The translations under genes were made by a program, and so were the position numbers. Shown piece by piece: positions 56,831 to 64,000 of a stretch of 64,000 nucleotides of DNA. Numbering within the stretch: position 1 is the stretch's first letter; each line of letters starts with the position of its first letter. The notes under the pieces were generated by a model, which saw only the letters and a list, made by a program, of their open reading frames with translations, searched no databases and was not told where the DNA came from. This stretch comes from Amycolatopsis japonica (GTDB taxonomy: Bacteria > Actinomycetota > Actinomycetes > Mycobacteriales > Pseudonocardiaceae): the NCBI RefSeq assembly GCF_000732925.1, contig NZ_CP008954.1, positions 28,540 to 92,539 of the forward strand. Reading direction: 5' to 3'.

Positions 56831-57034
56831 GTGACCAACGACGAGCGTTCTACCAGCGAAAACGGGGCCCCGGTGGCCTCGTCGACGCGGTCGTGCACGG
56901 CGTCGTTCTGGCCTGCCGACCTCGTGACTGACGCCTGGCGTTGGATCTCCGATACGCATCTGGCGACCGCTCGTGAGTGCCGGCCTTGGGGAACGGTCAA
57001 CGACGACGCGGAGGCGGCGGGCAGTCATGGATGA
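56831..57034 (+). CDS. 67-residue protein
   Basis: GTG start. Ser/Thr/Asn-rich start (TNDERSTSENGAPVASSTRS) then WRWISDTHLATARECRPWG. It overlaps the next gene by 8 bases. No family recognised. Confidence 0.55.
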   Translation: MTNDERSTSENGAPVASSTRSCTASFWPADLVTDAWRWISDTHLATARECRPWGTVNDDAEAAGSHG

Positions 57035-57419
57035 GTACCGGATCCACATGAGACCCCGAATCGGGATCCGCAAGCACCTCAACCTGCGCCACGCCTACCT
57101 CGACGCGCAGCTCAAGAAGCTTGAGAAACGAGAGATCACCCAGATCGACCCGCTCTGCCACGCGAATCCGGCGTACGCCGGTGTGCCGCACGTGTACGAC
57201 ATGGTCAATCGGTGGCCGTTCGAGCACCTCGGCGGCGAGTTCACCGCCTGCCTCGGATGCCGAAGCTGGGTCGAGTGCCACCCGCACATCCTCGTCTTCC
57301 GCGACATCTTGATCATCTGCGACAAGGACAACGACGTCACCGGTGTCCGCGGTGATCTGCCTCGCCCTCGGCAGTCCCGAGAGCGAGTAGGAGGTCAGTA
57401 CATGCTGGCCATCCCCTGA
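57027..57419 (+). CDS. unknown 130-residue protein
   Basis: HLNLRHAYLDAQLKKLEKRE (helix), then CLGCRSWVECHPHILVFRD with several Cys/His that may bind metal. ATG at 57027; GGAGG lies 13 bases upstream. Last plus gene before the hairpin array. Confidence 0.65.
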   Translation: MDEYRIHMRPRIGIRKHLNLRHAYLDAQLKKLEKREITQIDPLCHANPAYAGVPHVYDMVNRWPFEHLGGEFTACLGCRSWVECHPHILVFRDILIICDKDNDVTGVRGDLPRPRQSRERVGGQYMLAIP

Positions 57420-57423
57420 TCAG

Positions 57424-58319
57424 CCTCCGGCCCACGCAAGCGGGCGAACTTGACGGCACGCCAGCGCTTTCCCTTCCCCAAAAGAGATCGCGCGTGGGCC
57501 GGAGGTGTTCCACCCTTCTCCCCGCAGAAGTGCGTGTTGACCACGCGCGCTCCTTACGACTTCTGCGTGAGGGAGATGGGCACGGTGCGCAGAAGGCCTG
57601 GAAACCCTTCGTGCGTACCCAGCCGGTGCGGGAGCGGAAACGCTTCCCCGGTCGTCAGGCGCTCCCGGGATCTTGTGAGTGAACCCGGGAGCGCCCTACA
57701 ACTTCATCCCTCAAGCTGCCTCCCTGACCGGAGGCGACCGACCCCTCTCCTTTTCCGAGGCATGTACTCAGCATCGGGAAACCCAGGAGGCGGGCACGGT
57801 GCGCGGTGAGCACCTCGGAATGCGATCGCGCGCACCAGCCGACTGATCCGAAGTAGCGCTCGATCGGTCTCAGGGCGCTCCCGGAACCCATGATCCGGTC
57901 GCCGGGAGCGCCCTCCCAAACAGCCTCCCTCACCCGGAGGTGTACCCGATTCCTGGGGCAAGGGGTCGACGCACGGCGCCCCTGAAACCAGGAACCGGGG
58001 GGGTGCGTGGACGTCCTCTCCATGGAGGAGGTCGCGCGCACCAACCGGCTGATCTGGGGGTCCCCTCCAGGCCTGTCGGTAGGGCACTCCTTTGCCCGAG
58101 GGAGTGCCCTAACAACTTCACAACCCCTGCGAGCACCAGGTGTGGTCTTCGGCCCCGTCGGAACCGTAGAGACCACGCTGGGCCCCCCGTCTCGCAGGAC
58201 GAAGGCCCACATGCCGCGTCTTCAGATCAGCCCCCTGGCAGACGCGACGGTGGTCCTTCATCCGCTGGTGCAGGACCAGCATGGGCGCCCCCGGATACAG
58301 CCCAGTTGTCCGGGGGCGC
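57424..58319. repeat. gene-free array of large hairpins at about 210-bp spacing
   Basis: An outer 14-bp pair (57424-57437 with 57492-57505), a 9-bp stem (57523-57567), then GGCGCTCCCGGG with its complement (57658-57695), AGGGCGCTCCCGG (57872-57914), TAGGGCACTCC (58080-58111) and GCGCCCCCGGA (58285-58319). GGGCACGGTGCGC recurs at 57578 and 57792; TCGCGCGCACCAGCCGACTG recurs with two changes at 58032. No believable gene lies between. Confidence 0.7.
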
Positions 58320-58320
58320 T

Positions 58321-58734
58321 CTACTGCTCCCGATCTTCTACCGCGGCCTCCACCACCGGCTCCACATCCGCCGGCCTCCCCGCCTCGCCGCTCACCCGCT
58401 CGTACCGGCGCCGGATCAGCTCGAGTAACTGGTCTGAGCCCTCCGGCCACCGCAGTCGCAGCGTCCGCAGCCGGGACTGAGCCGCGGCCTTCGCCGCCTT
58501 CGCCCGCGCCGCTTCCCCCAGCGTCTTGTGGTCGACGCCCCGCTCGTGCGCGAAGTAGAACGCCCAGTCCTCAGCGGCTTTGAACGCCGCCAGGCATCCG
58601 TGCAGCTCAGCGAAGAGATCGACCGCGTCCTCAGCCGTGCTTTGCCACGCCGCTTCGGGCAGCGACAGAACACGCCGAAGGATTTCCGCCTCACCCGGCA
58701 AGCCGAGCTGGCCGAACAGGTCAGAACGCTCCAT
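58321..58734 (-). CDS. unknown helical protein behind a 34-bp palindrome
   Basis: 137 residues, helix-rich (AEDAVDLFAELHGCLAAFKA), basic middle, acidic end. ATG at 58734, two bases from the palindrome at 58737. Its 3' end runs into hairpin 58285-58319, which can stop it. No family recognised. Confidence 0.72.
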   Translation of the reverse strand: MERSDLFGQLGLPGEAEILRRVLSLPEAAWQSTAEDAVDLFAELHGCLAAFKAAEDWAFYFAHERGVDHKTLGEAARAKAAKAAAQSRLRTLRLRWPEGSDQLLELIRRRYERVSGEAGRPADVEPVVEAAVEDREQ

Positions 58735-58736
58735 AA

Positions 58737-58770
58737 GGCGCGAGGGTATAGGGCCCTATACCCTCGCGCC
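58737..58770. promoter_or_regulatory. 34-bp perfect palindrome
   Basis: GGCGCGAGGGTATAGGG followed at once by its exact complement. The centre TATAGGGCCCTATA holds -10-like boxes on both strands. It lies between the gene at 58321 and the stop of the gene at 58789. Operator, hairpin or recombination/resolution site. Confidence 0.75.
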
Positions 58771-58788
58771 TAGGACAAATTTTCCTGT

Positions 58789-60195
58789 TCAGCCGGTCGC
58801 GCGACGCTCGGAGTGTCCATTGTGGAGGCTCGCTCCGCTCGCGCCAGGACGGGCCACAGGGCCCTCCTGGGCACGTGGGGCGTTGCGCAGCACCTCGTCG
58901 TAGTGCCTGCCGCGAGGAACGCCAGCAGCGGCCCGGATCTCGGCGATTCTGGCGGCGCGGTCCAGGTCGACGTCGACCGCCGCCGGTGTTGCGCGGCTGG
59001 CCCGCACCTTCGCGAGGTCCGGCACCGGCTCCGGCTCGGCCGGGGCTGCGGACTTCCACGTGATGAGCAGCTGCACGCCCGCTTCGGCGGCCGCCGCCTC
59101 GAAGGCCGCACCGAGCAGGGCCCGGCGAGCGGCATCCCGGGCCTCGACGAGGCCAGCGCCCTGCGCCTGGTGCTCGTTGACGAGCGGCTGCATCTTGTCC
59201 TTGGCCGTGGCGGCGACGAGGGCACGGTAGGCCCTGGTGACCAGGGAAGTCTGGGTCGCCTTCTGGTTGGTCCACCACAGCAGCCGCGCGAACTCGTTCA
59301 CGGTGTCGTCGTCGCCCTCGAAGTTCGGCGAGATCGCGACTTCGCGAGGCGCCCTCTTGTGGTCACCTTGCTGGTGACCACCTTGGCGGGCCCCGAGATT
59401 TGGCGAGGTGGCTTCATCATCAGCAGTCCCCGTAGGGGGCTGCTCGCGCTGGGGGTCCGGGGGGAGCGTCCCCCCGGTGTTCTTCTTACCCCTGGTCTTC
59501 TGGGGTTGGTCTTCTAAAGAGCTGCCGGAACCTCCGGTAGTGATGGGCCGGTTGTCACGAGCAGCAGTTTTGCCCTGTTTTGCCTGGTCATCACTACCGG
59601 CCGCTTGGGGAGGTAGTGCGTCTCCTTGGTCGCCTTCGCTGTTTTCGCTGGTCGGGACTACTTCCCCGTTGGGCATGTTGTCCCGACCAGGGGTTTCCCC
59701 CGCTGTCGGATCGAGCGCGACGCCGGCCTCGTCGACCGGCGCGGACAGCTCGGCCTCGACGTTCGCAGTGCGCTGCTCCTCGGCGTACTTGGCGAGGATC
59801 GTCGCGATCACTTCGGGCTTGTCGGTGACCCACCACGTGTACGGGCCGAGCGCGCCGGAGATGTCCTTCCCGGCCGCGTTTTTCGTGCCCTTCGGGTAGC
59901 GGTCACGTTCCTTGCTTCGGTACACGTAGCCGCGGTCACGGAGTTCGATGAGAACGGAGCGGACTTTCTTCACGCCGTCCGCGCACTGGCTGGCCAGGAA
60001 CTCTTCGGTGATGCGGTGGCCCTTTTGGTGGCTCAGCAGGTTGGTCATCAGGCCCTTGCCCGCGAGCGAGAGCTTCGGGTCTCGGGCGACCAGGTTCGCG
60101 ACGATGGTGAAGTGGCTGGCTGCCGTCTCGCCTCGTTGCAGCCCGCCGATGAAGTCGTCTGCGGCTGGACGAGGTGGAGGTGATGAGCTGGTCAC
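58789..60195 (-). CDS. Rep-like winged-helix protein
   Basis: 468 residues. N-terminal winged helix: FTIVANLVARDPKLSLAGKG, LMTNLLSHQKGHRITEEFLA, then RSVLIELRDRGYVYRSKERD, as in plasmid/phage replication initiators. The middle is disordered and charged; the end is helical. GTG at 60195 with AGGGA. Likely replication of the element. Confidence 0.78.
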   Translation of the reverse strand: MTSSSPPPRPAADDFIGGLQRGETAASHFTIVANLVARDPKLSLAGKGLMTNLLSHQKGHRITEEFLASQCADGVKKVRSVLIELRDRGYVYRSKERDRYPKGTKNAAGKDISGALGPYTWWVTDKPEVIATILAKYAEEQRTANVEAELSAPVDEAGVALDPTAGETPGRDNMPNGEVVPTSENSEGDQGDALPPQAAGSDDQAKQGKTAARDNRPITTGGSGSSLEDQPQKTRGKKNTGGTLPPDPQREQPPTGTADDEATSPNLGARQGGHQQGDHKRAPREVAISPNFEGDDDTVNEFARLLWWTNQKATQTSLVTRAYRALVAATAKDKMQPLVNEHQAQGAGLVEARDAARRALLGAAFEAAAAEAGVQLLITWKSAAPAEPEPVPDLAKVRASRATPAAVDVDLDRAARIAEIRAAAGVPRGRHYDEVLRNAPRAQEGPVARPGASGASLHNGHSERRATG

Positions 60196-60313
60196 GGTGG
60201 TCCCTGTGCTGTGGGGCACGGCCGCCGGGGTGTCGCTTGCCTCCGGAATCGAGGCTGTGTGACACTTGTGGAGCCGCGCAATGGTTCGGAAGGCTATGCG
60301 GGCACTGCTTCAA

Positions 60314-60349
60314 CGGCCCCGGCAGAGGTGCGAACTCTGACCGGGGCCG
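60314..60349 (-). terminator. terminator after the gene at 60358
   Basis: CGGCCCCGG and CCGGGGCCG around an inner AGAG/CTCT pair, 8 bases after the stop. Confidence 0.65.
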
Positions 60350-60357
60350 AGCTGTAT

Positions 60358-60789
60358 CTAGGAGGCTTTAGCCTCGTCTTTCCACTCAGGACGCGGTGTG
60401 TCCAGCAGGGCCCACCGCTGCCTCCACTGGCCTTTTTCGTCCCGCCAGCGTTCGACGGAAAGCCAGCCTGTTTCCTGGAGCTCGTGGTAGAGCGTGCGGG
60501 TCTTGTGTGGCCCGGCGGGCGACTGCTCGGCGAGGTAGTTGATCGTGAGGGGTGCGCTAGAAGGCAGGGTTGCGATGAAGGCATACAGCCCTTTTGCGCC
60601 GAAGCTGATCGAGGTGTCTCGCAGCAGCTGCTCAGGCACGGTGGCGACGCGGTGTGACCGGATCACCTCTGCGTTGTTGTCCACAGTGGTCTGACTCCCC
60701 TGTTTTCGCTGGTCGGCTCCAGTGGTGGAAACCCTATCGCGGGTTGTCCCCGCGCGGGTTTTCCTGACGCGGGTCGGCGTGTCGCTCAT
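60358..60789 (-). CDS. winged-helix protein
   Basis: 143 residues. Winged helix from about 60: SISFGAKGLYAFIATLPSSA, LTINYLAEQSPAGPHKTRTL, LQETGWLSVERW. Basic N-terminal tail. ATG at 60789 overlaps the upstream stop (ATGA). A second replication-type or regulatory protein. Confidence 0.75.
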   Translation of the reverse strand: MSDTPTRVRKTRAGTTRDRVSTTGADQRKQGSQTTVDNNAEVIRSHRVATVPEQLLRDTSISFGAKGLYAFIATLPSSAPLTINYLAEQSPAGPHKTRTLYHELQETGWLSVERWRDEKGQWRQRWALLDTPRPEWKDEAKAS

Positions 60790-61544
60790 GGTCGAACCAG
60801 CACCGCGGTCGCGTCATCGTGCGGCTTGAACCGGCGCCCGGAGACCGGATCCCCGACCGGCGGCGACGCGTACTCGGCCTCGCGCACCCGCTCGATCAGC
60901 CACCGCGGCCCGTGCGTGGCGAGCGCTGTCCGCAACGCGCCCCAATCGCCGAGCTCGAGGAGATCGGTGTACCGGCTGGCGCCATCGGTGAGGATCGCGA
61001 ACTCGCCGGCCTGGCTGATCGGCACGCTGCCGACGATCGCCTCGTCGACGACGTGCGGATCCGCCTGCGCGACGAAGAACCCGCCGGGGCTGTTCCGCGC
61101 GGCCTCGATCCCCTCGCGGGAATAGTCGGTGAGGTGCGAGGTGCGGTCGTCGACCAGCACGGTGCCGTCTTCCAGCACGATCGGCGAGTCCGCGAGCACG
61201 AGGTAGTCGAGCTCGTCGTCGACCAGGCGCACGATCGCGACCGTCGCGGAGGGCGAGGCGTTGTTCGTCAGGTCGCAGAAGTCGGCGTGCTCGCGGTGCA
61301 CCGTCATGATCGCGTTGCTCAGCACGGCGCGGAGATTGAGGTCTGGCGGCTCGGTGAGTTCCTGGCCGAGTGCGGCCGCGAGGTGCCGCACGTACCAGGC
61401 GACGGAGTGGTCGCATCCGGAGTCGATCCCGGCCGGGGCGGTGGCGCCGTCGAGCACGACCACCCAATCCGGTCCGGCCAGGACGTAGTCCTCGTTGACC
61501 CGGCCCGGTTCGGGCGATGGCTCGGTGGCGTAGGTGACCTGCAC
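60786..61544 (-). CDS. PP2C-like protein phosphatase
   Basis: 252 residues. NEDYVLAGPDWVVVLDGATA, then SPSATVAIVRL, LADSPIVL, FAILTDGASRY and HDDATAVLV reproduce the order of PP2C motifs with most metal-binding Asp. GTG at 61544. It sits between the GntR gene and the Rep-like genes; target unknown. Confidence 0.82.
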   Translation of the reverse strand: MQVTYATEPSPEPGRVNEDYVLAGPDWVVVLDGATAPAGIDSGCDHSVAWYVRHLAAALGQELTEPPDLNLRAVLSNAIMTVHREHADFCDLTNNASPSATVAIVRLVDDELDYLVLADSPIVLEDGTVLVDDRTSHLTDYSREGIEAARNSPGGFFVAQADPHVVDEAIVGSVPISQAGEFAILTDGASRYTDLLELGDWGALRTALATHGPRWLIERVREAEYASPPVGDPVSGRRFKPHDDATAVLVRP

Positions 61545-61555
61545 GAACGTGCTCC

Positions 61556-62326
61556 TCAGTCCTCGAACGTGAACGTGTTGACGATCGACGTCAGGAGCGG
61601 ATGCTTCGCGCCGACGAGGACTTCGATCGGCCGGTCCTCCTGGTCGTACACAGTCCTGGTCCAGTCGATGACCGGCATCATGTCCGGGAGGTCGAGCAGC
61701 ACGATCTGGTCTTCGGTGGGGTTCAGCCGCACCACGAACTCCTCCAGCCCGTGGGTCGGCTCGAACCCGGCTTCGTACAGCCGAGCGAACCCGCCACCAG
61801 GGCCGGTGTGTTCCTCACGCAGCTGCGGCACCGCGTTGACGACGTGCAGAGGGTAGTAGCTGTCCGCGAGCTGGTTCGGTACGTCGTCGATCAGGGTGCG
61901 CCGACGTCGAACCCAGACCGGGGTGCCGGGTTCGAGCTTGAGTCGTTCGGCAACACGCTCGGTCGCCTCGACCTCGGCGAGCTCGCGGACCTCTTGCCGC
62001 ACCTGATGGGCCTGGGCGTCGGCCTCCCCTTCGAGGATGGCCTTCCCCGCATGCAGCCATACCCGACGCCGGTAGCGGTCGGTGCCGTGCTGGCGCAGCG
62101 CTGGCAACTTCCGGACGAACGTGCCGCGTCCCTGCTGGCCGATCAGGAGCCCCTGGCCTTTCAACCGCTCCAGCGCTTGGCGGACCGGTGCCTCCGAGGT
62201 ACCGAACTCTTCCGCCAGCTGCGGCATTGAGGGGACCTGGTCACCCGGTTCGTAGTACCCGCTGGTGACTCTCTGTTGCAGCTCCACCGCGATCAGCTGG
62301 TTGAGCTGCGGCCTCCGCTTACTCAT
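61556..62326 (-). CDS. GntR-family repressor (UTRA domain)
   Basis: 256 residues. HTH at about 30-62 (MPQLAEEFGTSEAPVRQALE, RLKGQGLLI), then a UTRA ligand domain. Such proteins (KorSA of pSAM2 and kin) hold down replication and transfer genes in actinomycete elements. ATG at 62326. Two copies of AGTCCGTATACGGACT lie between it and the plus gene at 62448, so it likely controls both. Confidence 0.88.
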   Translation of the reverse strand: MSKRRPQLNQLIAVELQQRVTSGYYEPGDQVPSMPQLAEEFGTSEAPVRQALERLKGQGLLIGQQGRGTFVRKLPALRQHGTDRYRRRVWLHAGKAILEGEADAQAHQVRQEVRELAEVEATERVAERLKLEPGTPVWVRRRRTLIDDVPNQLADSYYPLHVVNAVPQLREEHTGPGGGFARLYEAGFEPTHGLEEFVVRLNPTEDQIVLLDLPDMMPVIDWTRTVYDQEDRPIEVLVGAKHPLLTSIVNTFTFED

Positions 62327-62353
62327 AGTGGCCCACCATAGCGGTTACCAAGA

Positions 62354-62429
62354 AGTCTGTATACGGACTCTTGATCTTTTGACCAGTAGGCCGTAACTTG
62401 TCAAATCAAGGACAGTCCGTATACGGACT
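62354..62429. promoter_or_regulatory. two GntR operators
   Basis: AGTCTGTATACGGACT (62354-62369) and the perfect palindrome AGTCCGTATACGGACT (62414-62429). TTGTCA (62399) and TATACG (62421) could form the plus promoter, with the second operator over the -10. Confidence 0.75.
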
Positions 62430-62447
62430 TGACGGGAAGGAGGTGAC

Positions 62448-63701
62448 ATGGCAGCGCCCGCGGTGGAGTACGAGCTGGACGGCGAGTCGGTCGACGAATT
62501 CGACAACGATTCGCGCCACTATTCCGGCATGACCGAAACCTCCACCCCCACGAACGCGAGCGATGCGGACGAGGTCGAAAACCTCGGCTGGTGGAAATCG
62601 CAAAGGATCTTCTTCGCTGTCGCAGGGCTGACCCTGCTCGCTGGCGTCGTAATCGTCGTCACGCAGCTCAACTTCTATCGCGAAATCTCCGGCCTGACCT
62701 TCTACGTCGGAGACACAAAGATCGTCATTTGGCCCCTGATCCCGATCATGGTCGAGGGCTTTACATGGATGTTCGGCGCGTTTGCGACGCACGCGGTTCG
62801 GGCGAGGACAGGCGGGGAGGGCAAGTTCATCCGTTGGATGTGGTTCTTCGCCACGATCGCCGCGACCGTGAACGTCTGGCACAACTGGAAGACCACTCAC
62901 GACCCGTTGACCGCCATCGTGCTCGGCGGTGCCTCCATCGCGGCGCCGTTCCTATGGCACAGCTATGTCGGTTTGACCAGCGCGATCGTCGAGCACCGAA
63001 GCGTCGACGACGTGAAGCTTGCCGCCAAGCGGCGCCTGCGTCACCCGATCATTTCGATGCGTGCGGACAAGATCCAAACCCTGCTGATGTGCGATCGCAC
63101 CACTGCGTGGACCTATGCCCTCGTCTTCACCGCCCGCGAGATCCACAAGCAGGTGAAAGCCGACCTCAAGCCGCGCCTGGCCGAGGTCGCGCCGCAGGTC
63201 GGCGCCGCGCTCCCCGCACGGGTCGTGCGTGCCAGCCAGTCCGCCGCGCCGAAACAGAAGGCGGCCCCTGCAAAGCCGCAGGTCAAAGCGCCGCAGCAGC
63301 GTCGACCGATCCAGCCGCCGCCCGCGCCGAAGCCGATCGAGGCGTCGAAAGCCACCGACCAGCAGCCGGAACTGGCCGCCGAGACGACGCAGCTCATCGA
63401 CCGCCAGGACGACATCGGCACGCTCGCGCCGGTCTTCAAGCTCGGCGGCAGCACCGAGGGCGACGAAGTGCAGGAAATGACGCTCGACGAGTGGCTGGCT
63501 AACAACGGCACGCCGGACAAGCAGGCCGAGATCATCCGGACCTACCACCTGCTGCACGACCGCACAGGCGGCAACGTCCGCTCCTACGCGCAGGTCGACC
63601 GCGAGGCAGGCACCAACGCCTACGCCAAGACCGTGCTCCCCGGCTACTTCGAGCAGCGCGGACTCCCCAACCCCTTCATCCGATCACAAGCCAGCGGGTA
63701 A
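62448..63701 (+). CDS. DUF2637 membrane protein
   Basis: 417 residues. Four TM helices in about 50-180 (FFAVAGLTLLAGVVIVVTQL, IWPLIPIMVEGFTWMFGAF, MWFFATIAATVNVWHNW, and a fourth) of the DUF2637 type seen in conjugative actinomycete elements next to FtsK-like transfer genes, then a Pro/Lys-rich linker and a C-terminal helical domain (GTPDKQAEIIRTYHLLHDRT) that may bind DNA. ATG at 62448 with AAGGAGG. Under the GntR operators. Confidence 0.82.
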   Translation: MAAPAVEYELDGESVDEFDNDSRHYSGMTETSTPTNASDADEVENLGWWKSQRIFFAVAGLTLLAGVVIVVTQLNFYREISGLTFYVGDTKIVIWPLIPIMVEGFTWMFGAFATHAVRARTGGEGKFIRWMWFFATIAATVNVWHNWKTTHDPLTAIVLGGASIAAPFLWHSYVGLTSAIVEHRSVDDVKLAAKRRLRHPIISMRADKIQTLLMCDRTTAWTYALVFTAREIHKQVKADLKPRLAEVAPQVGAALPARVVRASQSAAPKQKAAPAKPQVKAPQQRRPIQPPPAPKPIEASKATDQQPELAAETTQLIDRQDDIGTLAPVFKLGGSTEGDEVQEMTLDEWLANNGTPDKQAEIIRTYHLLHDRTGGNVRSYAQVDREAGTNAYAKTVLPGYFEQRGLPNPFIRSQASG

Positions 63702-63725
63702 CCCCGCGCCCCTGGAGGAACGGTC

Positions 63726-64000
63726 ATGACTCAGCCGAGCGCCCCGGCGCCCGACACCCAGCCTCAGCAGAAGGCCACCCCGAAGAAGAAGCCCCGCACG
63801 GCCACGCCGGGCAGGGTCCGGACCCGGAATCTCGGGATCGGCGTCGGGGCCCTCGGCGGAGTCGCAGCGACAACGCAATCCCTGCTCACCCTCGGCCCCA
63901 CCACCACCGCTATCGGCGGTGCGACCGCCGCCACCCTCGCCACCGGCGCCGTCATCGCCGCCAAGAGCCGCCGACGTCCCGGAGCACGCCGCCGCAACTC
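63726..64000 (+). CDS. start of a further membrane/basic protein, cut by window edge
   Basis: At least 91 residues: Pro/Lys-rich start, then TRNLGIGVGALGGVAATTQ and Ala/Gly-rich TIGGATAATLATG, ending in basic SRRRPGARRRN. ATG at 63726 with GGAGG. It runs past base 64000. Position after DUF2637 suggests a transfer-region protein. Confidence 0.6.
   Translation, partial: MTQPSAPAPDTQPQQKATPKKKPRTATPGRVRTRNLGIGVGALGGVAATTQSLLTLGPTTTAIGGATAATLATGAVIAAKSRRRPGARRRN

Noticed and set aside
57531..57541. GCGTGTTGAC half operator in the hairpin array
   Set aside because: Only half the palindrome, with no -10 or start motif.
57940..58428. Plus-strand frames over the hairpin array
   Set aside because: Pro/Arg-rich, cross the stems and show no RBS or motif; two frames overlap each other fully.

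Overview
The DNA is high in GC, uses many GTG and TTG starts, and most genes overlap the next by 4 bases (ATGA/GTGA). It contains a WhiB protein, MAB_1171c-type and DUF2637-type membrane proteins and SpoIIIE/pSAM2-style control genes. Together these point to an actinomycete, most likely of the Pseudonocardiaceae (Amycolatopsis/Saccharopolyspora type). I read the window as part of a large temperate phage or phage-plasmid. It has terminase subunits, a tyrosine integrase, a Sak4/RecA-like ATPase, RusA-like and endonuclease VII-like nucleases, a DNA methyltransferase and a DpdA/TGT-like protein. It also has plasmid-style genes: Rep-like winged-helix proteins, a GntR repressor and a DUF2637 membrane protein. 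No chromosomal housekeeping gene or rRNA was seen. The taxon and the phage-plasmid reading are inference.

Layout. 1-5 kb (minus): terminase large and small subunits, HNH protein, and a ParB-like / PAPS-reductase-like / ParB-like trio. 5.4-6.6 kb: zinc-ribbon/HTH protein and a small gene. 6.9-9.7 kb (plus): XRE regulator, ImmA/IrrE peptidase, seven-TM protein and PAP2-like membrane protein, with a shared GATGTAACTT box at both ends. A structured RNA candidate follows at 9.8-10.0 kb. 10-13.7 kb: lipoprotein, cytochrome P450 flanked by a 20-bp direct repeat, radical SAM protein and APH-like kinase. This plus-strand block looks like cargo inside phage genes. 13.7-18 kb (minus): operon ending in the integrase, whose TTG start is fixed by overlap with the previous gene. 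19.86 kb: a two-repeat, one-spacer I-E-type mini-CRISPR. 20-29 kb: small phage genes, a DUF6247/RelE pair and endonuclease VII.

29.4-44 kb is the most striking part. A long leftward set of small, mostly unknown genes is broken into units, each headed by the same promoter module. Twelve modules have an 18-bp palindrome (GTCAAYRYGCRYRTTGAC) whose inner half forms the -35 box, then about 17 bp, a TAGYGT-like -10, exactly 7 bp, and a conserved GTCAGCAACGC at the predicted transcript start. Two more modules lack the palindrome. A divergent plus-strand unit at 44.5-45.5 kb encodes a protein with four HTH-like repeats and carries the start motif twice around a large leader hairpin. An XRE protein at 44.1-44.4 kb is a candidate controller.

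45.6-54.9 kb (minus): RusA-like resolvase, tandem-HTH protein, Rep-like protein, Sak4-like ATPase, a string of small coupled genes and the DpdA/TGT-like protein. 55-57.4 kb (plus): HTH protein, a 20-residue ORF with a strong RBS, an XRE regulator with a helical-repeat C-terminus, and two small genes. 57.4-58.3 kb has no convincing gene but holds large hairpins at about 210-bp spacing. 58.3-62.3 kb (minus): small protein behind a 34-bp perfect palindrome, two Rep-like winged-helix proteins, a PP2C-like phosphatase and the GntR repressor. 62.4-64 kb (plus): the DUF2637 protein and the start of another gene cut by the window edge.
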